Assembly: GCA_019120475.1 (NCBI GenBank)
Contig: DWVA01000020.1
Location: forward strand, 1-20,345
Origin: Candidatus Blautia intestinipullorum
GTDB lineage: Bacteria; Bacillota; Clostridia; Lachnospirales; Lachnospiraceae
DNA length: 20,345 bases
Direction: 5' to 3'
Shown: positions 7,355 to 15,198 of the stretch, one piece after another
Position numbering within the stretch: the stretch's first letter is position 1
Layout of the letters: each line of letters begins with the position of its first letter
Program-made: the position numbers and the translations under genes
Notes under the pieces: generated by a model
The model's input: the letters and a program-made list of their open reading frames with translations, nothing else
Databases searched by the model: none
What the model was told of the DNA's origin: nothing

Positions 7355-9685
7355 ATGAAAAGCTATTTAAGTCTGATCCCGATCTCGGCCCGGGTGCGGA
7401 AACGCCAGAACCGTATGACGATCCTTTGTATTATTATTTCCGTACTCCTTGTAACCGTGATCTTCAGTACAGCGGATATGAATTTAAGGGGAGAGAGACT
7501 GTATATGGAGGAAAAACACGGAAGCTGGCATATCTGCCTGGAAAATATTTCCCGGGAAACAGGAAACCAGATACAAAAGCGGCAGGATGTTTCTGCGGCG
7601 GGATGGTCGGGAAAGTTCAATGACGATGCGGAGCAGCCTTATTATATCGGGGAGAGAAAAGCCGCGCTGTATGGTACAGATCCTGCTTATATGACGCAGC
7701 TTACCCACGGCGTTGAGGAGGGGAATTTTCCGGAGAATGATGGGGAAATCCTGCTCAGCTCCAACGCAAAGCTCGCCTTGAATGTGAACACAGGAGACAA
7801 AGTAACGCTGCGGACACCTGCAGGAGATAAAGATTTTGTTATTTCCGGATTCGGTTCCGATGATAAGGAGTATTATCAGGGACAGACATATCTTGTAGCG
7901 GTATATATGACTTCCGGCGCCTTTGCTGAGATTATGGAGGAAAACGGGGTAAAGGCAGATTCTGCCTTATATATACAGTTTGAAAATGCAGCAGAGGCGG
8001 CAAAGGCGGAGAAAGAGATACAGAGACAGTACGGTATCCCGGAGGACAGCGTTGGAGAAAATACGGCGGTAATGGGACTGGCAGGACAGAGCAGCAATGA
8101 ATCTATAAAAAACATATATGGAATCGCGGCATTTCTGTTTATTCTGGTACTCCTTGCCGGGGTATTGATGATTTCCGGAAGTATAAACAGCAATGTTGTT
8201 CAGAGAACGAAATTCTTCGGTATGATGCGCTGTGTCGGCGCCAGCCGCCGCCAGATCATCAGCTTTGTCCGGCTGGAAGCATTGAACTGGTGCAAAACGG
8301 CGGTTCCTGCCGGGCTGATCCTGGGGACGGCCGTCAGCAGTATTGTCTGCGCTTTTCTCCGCTACGGTATCGGAGGGGAATTTGCAGGCACGCCGGTATT
8401 GGCTCTAAGTCCCATAGGTCTGACAAGCGGCGCGGTGGTAGGTGTTATAACAGTGCTTCTGGCTGCGCAGGCTCCGGCAAAACGGGCGGCGGCAGTATCC
8501 CCGGCAGCGGCAGTATCCGGCGGCGGAGAATCGGAAGCTTCTGTACGGCGTACTTTGGGAATCTTTCCGGGAAGAATCGAACTGACTTTAGGAATTCGTC
8601 ACGCAACAGCATCGAAAAAAAACTGGATTTTGATGACTGAAAGCTTTGCCCTCAGCATTGTTTTGTTTTTCTGCTTTTCAGTGGGACTGGATTTTGCCTG
8701 CCAGCTGATACCGTCGCTGCGGGACTGGCAGCCGGATATTACACTGAACGGGTATACAAACATGGCTGTCATTAAACCGGAGACTGCGGAGGAGATCCGG
8801 ACCCTTCCGGGGGTGGGGAGAGTTTTTTGGGCCTCATATAAGGAAAATGTTCCGGCAATCCTCTCAGGTAAAGAGAATGTCCAGGTGAATCTTGTTTCCT
8901 ACAGCAGCGAACTTTTGGACAGCGTCGGAGACAGTGTCGTTAAGGGAAATATATCAGAAATCTATGGAAACAGCGGTCTGGCCGCGACAGTTTTTGACCG
9001 GGATAATCCGCTGAAGGTGGGCGATACGATCCGGATCGCTGACAGGGAGGTAAAGATTGTCTGTGCTGTATCGGACAGCCTGTTTCCAGGCGAAAGCAGT
9101 CTTATCTGTTCGCAGGAAACCTTTGAATGGCTGACCGGAATCTCGGATTACAGCTTGGTTGGTATACAGACAGAGAAAAACGTACCGGAAGAAACCATAG
9201 AAAAGATCAGCAGTATGACGGGAAGTAATGTGATCTTTACCGACATGCGGGAAGAAAACAGACAGGACGCGGCTACCTACCTGGCTGCCCGGTTTATTGC
9301 CTACAGTTTCCTGACTATCATTGCTACGATCACCTTTTTCTATATTGTCAACAGTATTTCTATGAGCGCGTCAGCAAGAATGAAACAATATGGAGCTATG
9401 CGGGCCGTCGGCATGGACACAGGACAGCTTACCCGCATGATTCTGGCGGAGGCTCTTACTTACTCGGTTTCCGGCCTGATCGTCGGATATGCGGCCGGGA
9501 TTTTGGTGAGCCGGTTCCTTTATATAAGGCTGATCACCAGATATTTCGGGAACAACTGGGAACTGCCGGTAAATATAATTATTATCGCTGCAGTGTTTGA
9601 TCTTTTTTCCGCTGCGGCCGCCGTTTATATTCCTGCCAGACGGATAAAGAAAACATCGGTTACAGAAACGATCAGCGAATTGTAA
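7355..9685 (+). CDS. Large FtsX/MacB-type ABC transporter permease without adjacent ATPase
   Basis: A 776-residue membrane protein with the two-FtsX-domain layout. There is a first helix at about 21-40, an extracellular MacB-like periplasmic-core region (about 45-250), FtsX domain 1 with three helices (about 253-385), a middle helix (about 422-450), a second extracellular region (about 455-640) and FtsX domain 2 (about 640-776). Both FtsX domains keep the cytoplasmic loop with M.(A/C)VG (MMRCVGAS; MRAVGMD) that contacts the ATPase. Relatives act with a separate ATP-binding subunit in lipoprotein, peptide or antimicrobial handling, but no ATPase gene lies on either side. ATG 7355 is preferred over GTG 7343 because AGAGGTG at 7339-7345 is correctly placed for it and the MKSYLSLIPIS start is typical. 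The gene ends at a strong terminator. Confidence 0.88.
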   Translation: MKSYLSLIPISARVRKRQNRMTILCIIISVLLVTVIFSTADMNLRGERLYMEEKHGSWHICLENISRETGNQIQKRQDVSAAGWSGKFNDDAEQPYYIGERKAALYGTDPAYMTQLTHGVEEGNFPENDGEILLSSNAKLALNVNTGDKVTLRTPAGDKDFVISGFGSDDKEYYQGQTYLVAVYMTSGAFAEIMEENGVKADSALYIQFENAAEAAKAEKEIQRQYGIPEDSVGENTAVMGLAGQSSNESIKNIYGIAAFLFILVLLAGVLMISGSINSNVVQRTKFFGMMRCVGASRRQIISFVRLEALNWCKTAVPAGLILGTAVSSIVCAFLRYGIGGEFAGTPVLALSPIGLTSGAVVGVITVLLAAQAPAKRAAAVSPAAAVSGGGESEASVRRTLGIFPGRIELTLGIRHATASKKNWILMTESFALSIVLFFCFSVGLDFACQLIPSLRDWQPDITLNGYTNMAVIKPETAEEIRTLPGVGRVFWASYKENVPAILSGKENVQVNLVSYSSELLDSVGDSVVKGNISEIYGNSGLAATVFDRDNPLKVGDTIRIADREVKIVCAVSDSLFPGESSLICSQETFEWLTGISDYSLVGIQTEKNVPEETIEKISSMTGSNVIFTDMREENRQDAATYLAARFIAYSFLTIIATITFFYIVNSISMSASARMKQYGAMRAVGMDTGQLTRMILAEALTYSVSGLIVGYAAGILVSRFLYIRLITRYFGNNWELPVNIIIIAAVFDLFSAAAAVYIPARRIKKTSVTETISEL

Positions 9686-9713
9686 AGAGACAGGATTCAG
9701 CCATGACAGAAAG

Positions 9714-9757
9714 CCCTCTGCTGTGATAAAATAGGATTATCACAACAGAGGGTTTTT
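9714..9757 (+). terminator. Intrinsic terminator after the permease gene
   Basis: CCCTCTG-C-TGTGATAA (9714-9729) pairs with TTATCACA-A-CAGAGGG (9737-9752) with one mismatch and a 7-nt loop, followed by TTTTT (9753-9757). It isolates the permease from the polymerase gene downstream. Confidence 0.92.
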
Positions 9758-9812
9758 GACAGACGGCAGATATAAGCTTTGTCTGGAAATCTGTACACAG
9801 AGGAGGGATAGG

Positions 9813-11051
9813 ATGGACCGTCTGATCTTTCATGTCGATGTAAACAGCGCCTTTCTTTCCTGGGAGGCGGTAAAAAGAATAAAACAAGGACTTCCGGATC
9901 TGAGAGAGATCCCCTCCTGCGTAGGCGGCGATCCGAAGAAGCGCACAGGGATCGTAGTTGCAAAATCTATTCCCGCGAAAAAGTACGGCGTAAAGACCGG
10001 GGAGCCGGTGGCGATGGCTCTTCGGAAATGTCCGGAGCTTGTCTGCGTACCGTCGGACTTTGAACTGTACGTCAAATGTTCCAGGGCGTTTAAAGATATC
10101 TGCGCCTCCTATGCTCCGGCCATGGAGTCTTTTTCTATAGATGAGGTTTTCCTGGATATGAGCGGCACAAGGCTGATCTATCCGGATCCGGAAGCGACAG
10201 CCCGTGAGATTAAAGACAAGATACACAGAGAACTTGGATTTACAGTAAATATCGGTATCTCCGTCAATAAACTTCTGGCAAAAATGGCCTCAGACTTTGA
10301 AAAGCCGGATAAGGTGCATACGCTTTTTCCAGAAGAGATACCGGTGAAAATGTGGCCGCTTCCTGTCCGGGAACTTCTCTCTCTGGGGGCGTCTTCAGAG
10401 AAGAAGCTTTTGGAGGCGGGGATCAGAACCATCGGGGATCTGGCACATAAAAGCCAGGCGGAGATACAGAGACTTTTGGGAGAAAAGACCGGATGTCAGC
10501 TCTGGCAGTATGCCAACGGAATAGACGATTCTCCTGTAAAGTCACAGAAGGACGAGGCAAAGGGGTTCAGCGTGGAGACTACCTTTGAGGAGGACATTGT
10601 TTCTATGGAACAGGCTCTTCCTATTCTTCTCAGCCAGTGCGATGTGGTAGCCGCCCGGATGAGACGGGAAGGGAAAAAATGTACCTGCGTGGCTGTTTCC
10701 TTCCGTACTCTGGATTTTAAAAACAGATCCCATCAATGCCGGCTGGAAAATGCCACGGATGTAACAGATGAAATCTATGCCAATATACGCAGGCTGTTCC
10801 GGGAGTCATGGAAAGGCCAGCCTCTCCGTCTTTTAGGAGTGGCGCTTACCGGACTGACGGAGGAGGAATATACCCAGATGTCGCTCTTTGAAGACGCCGG
10901 AGAAAGAGAACGGCGAAAGAAAATGGATGAAGCCCTGGACAGTATCCGGCAAAAATACGGAAACGACAAGATCACAAGAGCCAGTATCATGAATGTCTCC
11001 TCCAGGATCGGCAGAAAAGCAAAGGCACAGATGAAGAACGAAAAGGAATAA
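9813..11051 (+). CDS. dinB: Y-family translesion DNA polymerase (DNA polymerase IV type)
   Basis: A 412-residue Y-family polymerase that copies past damaged template bases with low fidelity. The palm starts with FHVDVNSAFLSWE (6-18): Asp9 is the first catalytic carboxylate and Phe14 aligns with the steric-gate residue. SIDEVFLD supplies Asp110 and Glu111, the other metal ligands. The helix-hairpin-helix/thumb region (about 175-235) is followed by the little-finger domain, and QMSLF (355-359) matches the sliding-clamp-binding motif Qxx(L/M)F. The start is fixed by AGGAGGG (9801-9807); an in-frame upstream TTG overlaps the preceding terminator. No LexA-type box is visible between that terminator and the start, and no convincing promoter was found, so control by the SOS response cannot be supported from sequence. 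Confidence 0.94.
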   Translation: MDRLIFHVDVNSAFLSWEAVKRIKQGLPDLREIPSCVGGDPKKRTGIVVAKSIPAKKYGVKTGEPVAMALRKCPELVCVPSDFELYVKCSRAFKDICASYAPAMESFSIDEVFLDMSGTRLIYPDPEATAREIKDKIHRELGFTVNIGISVNKLLAKMASDFEKPDKVHTLFPEEIPVKMWPLPVRELLSLGASSEKKLLEAGIRTIGDLAHKSQAEIQRLLGEKTGCQLWQYANGIDDSPVKSQKDEAKGFSVETTFEEDIVSMEQALPILLSQCDVVAARMRREGKKCTCVAVSFRTLDFKNRSHQCRLENATDVTDEIYANIRRLFRESWKGQPLRLLGVALTGLTEEEYTQMSLFEDAGERERRKKMDEALDSIRQKYGNDKITRASIMNVSSRIGRKAKAQMKNEKE

Positions 11052-11074
11052 GTGAGCGCAGGGGACTGCGGCGT

Positions 11075-12001
11075 CTATTTGCGGTGAAGCAAAGCTGCTT
11101 TCCGGCGGTACGCCCCGGGAGTCATATGGACGCGCTGGCGGAATGTCCGGATATAGTAGCTGGTACTGGAAAAACCTGTATTGTAAGCAATCTGAGTTAC
11201 AGAAAGCGACGTATGTTCCAGCAGTTCCATGCTTCTGCGGATCCTGTATTCTATAATATAGTCAAAGATCGTACAGTTGAGGGCCCTGCGGAAAAGGCGG
11301 CAGCAGGCTTCCCGGCTAAGATGAACTGTCCCGGCAAGCTCTTCCAGCAGAATGCGGCGGCCATAATTTTTGTGGATATATTTCAGGATCTGCTTTACTT
11401 CCTCCTGTTTCTCCAGGCCGTCAGATGGTACTCCGGCGGGGAGATCCGCATGGAGGACCAGGAGTTTCCACATCTGGATAAGGATAATATATATTTCCAG
11501 TTCATAACCTTTCTCTTGTTCACGGAAAAGACGGGGAAGTTTCTTTTCAAGAAGGAGAATCTCTTTCTGCCAAAAGGAAGAAGACCTGAGAATAACCGCA
11601 GGAAGACTGCTGTTCCCTAAAAAGGGAAGAAAGTATTTCTGTTCCATAGCGCTGCCATGAAAAAAAGAAAACATCTGTGGATGAATATTAAGACAAAGGT
11701 ATTGAGCAGGATCCTTGCTGCGGGACATAGTCATGTGAATACAGCCGCTGTTGATAAAGATACCTTCGCCGGACTGGAGTTCATATTTCTGCTGGCATAC
11801 AGTTACACATAAAGAACCAGAGGTCACAATACAGAACTGAAGCTCGTCATGCCAGTGCCATGCATTTGTGCCGAAGGGTTTTCTGCCCAGGTCCGTCTCA
11901 TAAATTTTCGCAGGAAAATGAAAGGGCATGGAAAAATCAGCCTTTCTATTTTTATCTATAGGTATGTTCTGAAAAAAAATTTCCGAATGATTGTACTCCA
12001 T
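11075..12001 (-). CDS. AraC-family transcriptional regulator with N-terminal cupin
   Basis: This 308-residue protein joins an N-terminal cupin-like sensor domain (about 30-110; WHWHDELQF and GEGIFINSGCIHM are typical metal/ligand-pocket strands) to a C-terminal AraC double helix-turn-helix (about 205-305). The second HTH has the conserved pattern ITQIAYNTGF-like (VTQIAYNTGFSSTSYYIRTFR). Such proteins usually activate a nearby catabolic or transport gene when they bind a small molecule. AAGGAG lies before the ATG complementary to 11999-12001. It diverges from pxpA with a 169-bp shared control region containing a 7-bp-arm dyad, so pxpA is the most likely target; the ligand is unknown. It is convergent with dinB at only 23 bp. 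Confidence 0.9.
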   Translation of the reverse strand: MEYNHSEIFFQNIPIDKNRKADFSMPFHFPAKIYETDLGRKPFGTNAWHWHDELQFCIVTSGSLCVTVCQQKYELQSGEGIFINSGCIHMTMSRSKDPAQYLCLNIHPQMFSFFHGSAMEQKYFLPFLGNSSLPAVILRSSSFWQKEILLLEKKLPRLFREQEKGYELEIYIILIQMWKLLVLHADLPAGVPSDGLEKQEEVKQILKYIHKNYGRRILLEELAGTVHLSREACCRLFRRALNCTIFDYIIEYRIRRSMELLEHTSLSVTQIAYNTGFSSTSYYIRTFRQRVHMTPGAYRRKAALLHRK

Positions 12002-12060
12002 TGCAGATACTCCTTAAAAAATCAATATAGTGATATTAATGATCAATCTTTATATATCCC

Positions 12061-12083
12061 AGTATAAAAAATTTTCTTATACT
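12061..12083. promoter_or_regulatory. Dyad in the araC-type/pxpA divergent region
   Basis: AGTATAA (12061-12067) and TTATACT (12077-12083) are perfect inverted arms 9 bp apart. Each arm also contains a TATACT -10-like box, one per strand, so this may be a pair of back-to-back promoters or a regulator site. No matching -35 box is evident on either strand. The rest of the 12002-12170 interval is AT-rich with no gene. Confidence 0.45.
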
Positions 12084-12170
12084 TTTTGTAAATGATAAAC
12101 TTCGGGCCGAAGCAGCAGCTTTTGAAAGATACCAATGCTGCAAGATAATAATATTTACAGGAGGATGATC

Positions 12171-12941
12171 ATGTATAAAGTAGATCTGAACAGTGATTTG
12201 GGAGAAAGCTTTGGGCTTTACAAAATAGGAAGCGACGAAGAGATTATCCGTACAGTGACTTCCGTAAACGTTGCCTGTGGGATCCATGCCGGAGACCCTA
12301 TGGTAATGGATAAAACGATAAAAATGTGTATGGAACATGGAACGGCAGTAGGCGCTCATCCGGGTTTTCCGGATCTCCAGGGATTTGGAAGAAGGCAGAT
12401 GCAGATGAAAAAGGGGGAACTGAAAAATTATATTTTGTATCAGCTTGGCGCGCTGGACGCATTCGCCCGGCTTCATGGAACCAGACTTCAGCATGTGAAA
12501 CCTCACGGGGCTTTAAACAATATGATGCCATATAGTGAACAGTATTCCAGGGAAATCTGCGAAGCGATTCTGGCTTTCGATCCGGAACTTATCCTTGTGG
12601 CGCCTACAAATACGATGACTCTCCAGATGGCCCGCGATATGGGACTTCGGACAGTCAGCGAAGTTTTTGCCGACCGCGCTTACCAGGACGATGGATATCT
12701 GCTTTCGCGAAGCTGCCCGGAAGCTGTCCTGACAGATGAGGACGAGGCGATCAAAAGAGTAATCCGTATGATAAAAAATAAGACGGTTATTAGTGTGACT
12801 GGAAAAGAAATACCGATACAGGCGGATTCTGTCTGTATCCACAGTGACAGCGCGATCGCCCTGAATTATGCCAAAAAGGTAAGAAAGGCTCTGGAAGCAG
12901 AGGGGATTGTACTGTGCAGTATGAAAGAGATGCTTGGCTGA
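12171..12941 (+). CDS. pxpA: 5-oxoprolinase subunit A (LamB/YcsF family)
   Basis: The 256-residue protein matches the LamB/YcsF family over its full length: NSDLGE (7-12), NVACGIHAGDP (33-43), VGAHPGFPDL, HVKPHGAL and SEVFADRAYQDDG-type motifs. PxpA acts with PxpB and PxpC to hydrolyse 5-oxoproline (pyroglutamate) to glutamate with ATP; it is a polysaccharide-deacetylase-like barrel protein. ATG 12171 is chosen because AGGAGG (12159-12164) ends 6 bp before it; the upstream in-frame ATG at 12165 abuts that site. Unusually, no pxpB or pxpC lies next to it: the next gene is a GIY-YIG protein on the other strand, 13 bp away. The partners may be elsewhere, or this copy may have another role. Control by the divergent AraC-type regulator is inferred. 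Confidence 0.92.
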   Translation: MYKVDLNSDLGESFGLYKIGSDEEIIRTVTSVNVACGIHAGDPMVMDKTIKMCMEHGTAVGAHPGFPDLQGFGRRQMQMKKGELKNYILYQLGALDAFARLHGTRLQHVKPHGALNNMMPYSEQYSREICEAILAFDPELILVAPTNTMTLQMARDMGLRTVSEVFADRAYQDDGYLLSRSCPEAVLTDEDEAIKRVIRMIKNKTVISVTGKEIPIQADSVCIHSDSAIALNYAKKVRKALEAEGIVLCSMKEMLG

Positions 12942-12954
12942 GACAGGTTTTTCT

Positions 12955-13452
12955 TCAGTGTTTGTTCCCCCGGGTTTTGTTGTAGCCCCGCTTAAAAGCC
13001 TTGAAGGTCCGGATCGCATATCTTTCAAAAGAGTTCAGCGACCGGAAACCGCTGTCCTTTAATGGTATGATCTGTATCGTAAAAACATCTCCATATTTAT
13101 AGTCCGCGTATACGTCTCCGTTTCCATGACCTGTAAAATGACTGTTTACTCTCTGGAATACCCTTTTTCCCTGACCGACATAATACATGCGCTGGCTTTT
13201 GTTATAAAGAATATAAATACCTGGAAAATCAGACTGATGCTGATATCTCCGGGCCATCCTGAGCTGAAAAAATTCCTGGGGACTCATTTTGTCCGCTGCT
13301 CTGCTGAGATGAAGAATCCTTCTTCTGGCGCGCAGCGGGCGAAGGCACAGGTGCAGGAGAAGAGAGACAGCCAGAAGACAGATAATATAAAACAAGGTGG
13401 TCCGGGAAGGAGTTTCCCTGCTGTTTATCATAAGATCAATGTACTGTGACAT
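12955..13452 (-). CDS. Membrane-anchored GIY-YIG domain protein
   Basis: A 165-residue protein with one N-terminal transmembrane helix (about 19-37), a basic juxtamembrane stretch (RARRR at 41-45) and a C-terminal GIY-YIG fold (about 77-160). Catalytic-type residues appear in order: GIY (78-80), YVG (91-93), Arg101 in FQRVNSHF, Glu143 in SFERYAI and Asn158 in GYNKTRGN. The positive-inside rule puts the nuclease domain in the cytosol, tethered to the membrane. GIY-YIG domains cut DNA, but the substrate and role of this membrane-tethered type are not known. It has its own promoter at 13489-13517 and AAAAGGA before the ATG, and converges on pxpA with a 13-bp gap. Confidence 0.82.
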   Translation of the reverse strand: MSQYIDLMINSRETPSRTTLFYIICLLAVSLLLHLCLRPLRARRRILHLSRAADKMSPQEFFQLRMARRYQHQSDFPGIYILYNKSQRMYYVGQGKRVFQRVNSHFTGHGNGDVYADYKYGDVFTIQIIPLKDSGFRSLNSFERYAIRTFKAFKRGYNKTRGNKH

Positions 13453-13488
13453 GAAATATTCCTTTTCTTTAACTGATGATCAGCCATT

Positions 13489-13517
13489 AGTATATAATAT
13501 CTTCCCCGTGTTTTCAA
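13489..13517 (-). promoter_or_regulatory. Promoter of the GIY-YIG gene
   Basis: On the minus strand TTGAAA (complement of 13512-13517) and TATACT (complement of 13489-13494) are 17 bp apart, giving a leader of about 30 nt. Confidence 0.68.
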
Positions 13518-13551
13518 GTTTCCGACAGAAAGATTATTTACAATTTCTTTC

Positions 13552-13580
13552 TTGTATTCTTTTGTCTGAACAGATATAGT
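13552..13580 (+). promoter_or_regulatory. Promoter of the nucleotidyltransferase/EcsC pair
   Basis: TTGTAT (13552-13557) and TATAGT (13575-13580) are separated by 17 bp, with the ribosome binding site GGAGGT at 13607-13612. Confidence 0.62.
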
Positions 13581-13617
13581 AGAGATATGCAAAAATAAGA
13601 AAAAACGGAGGTGCAGG

Positions 13618-14310
13618 GTGGAATTTTCAATTTCTGTGTGGATGGCGGAGTATCAGGAGAAGGTAGAAAAAATATTTGGAAGCCGTATCTGGTTTATTGG
13701 ACTGCAGGGAAGTTATGGGCGAAATGAGGCGTCTGAACAGAGCGATATCGACGTAGTCTTAATACTGGATCAGGTTTCGGCAGAGGATCTGCATACATAT
13801 GGAAAGGTTCTGGACAGCCTTCCGGCCCGAGAAAAAATCTGCGGTTTTGTTTCAGGAAAAGAGGAACTGCTGAATTGGGATCCATCGGATCTCTTCCAGT
13901 TCTGCTGTGATACCACTCCTGTCAGAGGTTCGCTGGACAAGGTGCGGGAGGGCGTTTGTTCACAGGATATCAGAAGAGCGGTACATATGGGCGTCTGCAA
14001 TATCTATCATATGTGCGTCCATAATATGCTGCATGAAAAAAGCATCGATATTCTGAGAGGACTGTACAAATCAGCGGTATTTACCCTTCAGGCCATTGCG
14101 TTTCTTCAGACCGGGATCTATGCAAAACAAAAAGCGGAACTGCTGTCTGTTCTTCAGGGCAGGGATAGAGATATCCTGGAAAAAAGCATGGCGATAAAGG
14201 CAAAGGAAAGTATATCAGGAGCAGAACAGGAAGAGCTTTCCGCCGTTCTTCTGGATTGGGCGTCAAAATGGATCTGCCGGTGTGCGGCGGACAGAAAAAA
14301 GGACATATGA
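13618..14310 (+). CDS. Nucleotidyltransferase-domain protein (Pol-beta superfamily)
   Basis: The 230-residue protein has an N-terminal minimal nucleotidyltransferase fold with GSYGRNEASEQSDIDVVLI: Gly31-Ser32 bind the nucleotide phosphate, and Asp43 and Asp45 are the metal-binding pair. A third carboxylate is not obvious. The C-terminal half (about 115-225) is all-helical, like the helical domain of aminoglycoside nucleotidyltransferases, but no resistance activity can be claimed. Known relatives move an NMP group onto an antibiotic, protein or RNA; the acceptor here is unknown. GTG 13618 is chosen because GGAGGT (13607-13612) is correctly placed; the next in-frame ATG, 13642, has no site. 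The downstream EcsC-family gene begins 11 bp later, with its ribosome site over this stop codon, so translation is probably coupled. Confidence 0.82.
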   Translation: MEFSISVWMAEYQEKVEKIFGSRIWFIGLQGSYGRNEASEQSDIDVVLILDQVSAEDLHTYGKVLDSLPAREKICGFVSGKEELLNWDPSDLFQFCCDTTPVRGSLDKVREGVCSQDIRRAVHMGVCNIYHMCVHNMLHEKSIDILRGLYKSAVFTLQAIAFLQTGIYAKQKAELLSVLQGRDRDILEKSMAIKAKESISGAEQEELSAVLLDWASKWICRCAADRKKDI

Positions 14311-14321
14311 GGTGAGAAATC

Positions 14322-15122
14322 ATGAAAATACCGGGAAGAGAGCCAAAGACGCCTTATCAGAAAGAATGGGAGGCTCTGCTGAAAAAAGAGAAGCGTCTGC
14401 TGGAGAAAAGAAAGCAGAAAAAGGAGACGGCTATGAACCGTCTGCTTGCGGAGAAGATTCCGGAAAAACTTCAGGGAACATTGGACGCTGCTTTTGAAAA
14501 AGCATTTCATCTCATCTTTGAAAAGGGGACGGGAGCGATAGAAAAGCTTTACCCGAAAGAGAAACTTGAAAAGGAATTTAAAGTGAATCTTTACACGGAC
14601 AGTGTTTATGGCAGCCGCAAAACGCTTCATGCATTTTCCAGAAAGGCTGGCAGAACAGGTACAAGAAATCTTGCGGTTTCAGGGCTTGCCGGAGTAGGAA
14701 TGGGGATATTGGGAATCGGTCTTCCGGATATCCCGCTGTTTACCGGGATGATCTTAAAATGCGTTTATGAAATTGCCTTAAATTACGGATTTAACTATAC
14801 TGAGGAGAAGGAGCGGTATTTTGTGCTGCTTTTGATCGAGGGAGCAGTTTCCTATGGAGAACATCTGGAAGAAGCGGAGGACAGGATAGAGAAATTTATC
14901 CGCACCCCGGAGGTTCCGGCAGGATATGATCAGAAAGAACAGGTATCAAAAACAAGCCGCGGCCTTTCAAAAGAGCTGCTGTATATGAAATTTCTTCAGG
15001 GAATCCCTGTGGTAGGAGCGGTGGGAGGAGTCTATGACGCTATTTACATGAAGCAGATTTCATCTTATGCGGGACTGAAATATCAGAAACGGTTTCTGAC
15101 AGGGTACAGAAAAATCAGATAG
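14322..15122 (+). CDS. EcsC-family protein
   Basis: The 266-residue product matches the EcsC family. A strongly basic, Lys/Glu-rich helical N-terminus (residues 1-60, probable coiled coil or amphipathic helices) precedes a Gly-rich hydrophobic region (about 117-160, with a GLPDIPLFTGMI turn) and a second hydrophobic patch, FLQGIPVVGAVGGVYDAIYM (224-243). EcsC of Bacillus subtilis is encoded with the EcsAB transporter, but its biochemical role is not established, and no ecsAB genes are present here. AGGTGAG at 14310-14316 overlaps the stop of the nucleotidyltransferase gene, so the two form an operon. No terminator is visible before the next promoter at 15140-15148, so some read-through into the VOC gene is possible. 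Confidence 0.85.
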   Translation: MKIPGREPKTPYQKEWEALLKKEKRLLEKRKQKKETAMNRLLAEKIPEKLQGTLDAAFEKAFHLIFEKGTGAIEKLYPKEKLEKEFKVNLYTDSVYGSRKTLHAFSRKAGRTGTRNLAVSGLAGVGMGILGIGLPDIPLFTGMILKCVYEIALNYGFNYTEEKERYFVLLLIEGAVSYGEHLEEAEDRIEKFIRTPEVPAGYDQKEQVSKTSRGLSKELLYMKFLQGIPVVGAVGGVYDAIYMKQISSYAGLKYQKRFLTGYRKIR

Positions 15123-15139
15123 ATTTATACTGCGGTAGC

Positions 15140-15148
15140 TGGTATAAT
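15140..15148 (+). promoter_or_regulatory. Extended -10 promoter of the VOC/MBL/phosphoesterase/GNAT unit
   Basis: TGG followed by TATAAT (15143-15148) is a perfect extended -10 element (TGnTATAAT). No good -35 box lies 17 bp upstream, as is common at such promoters. It is 50 bp before the first gene of the unit. Confidence 0.65.
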
Positions 15149-15198
15149 TATTAGAGATCAGTTTTATGCTTTTCGGAAATGTACAGAGGAGAAACACT

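Noticed and set aside
9758..9812. LexA/SOS box before the Y-family polymerase
   Set aside because: No CGAAC- or GAAC-N4-GTTC-type sequence is present between the terminator and the start codon.
9672..10226. 184-codon minus-strand frame overlapping the polymerase start
   Set aside because: It lies opposite the terminator and the conserved polymerase palm domain, with no ribosome site or recognisable family.
12036..12531. Minus-strand frames opposite pxpA
   Set aside because: They are antisense to conserved PxpA motifs and lack ribosome sites.
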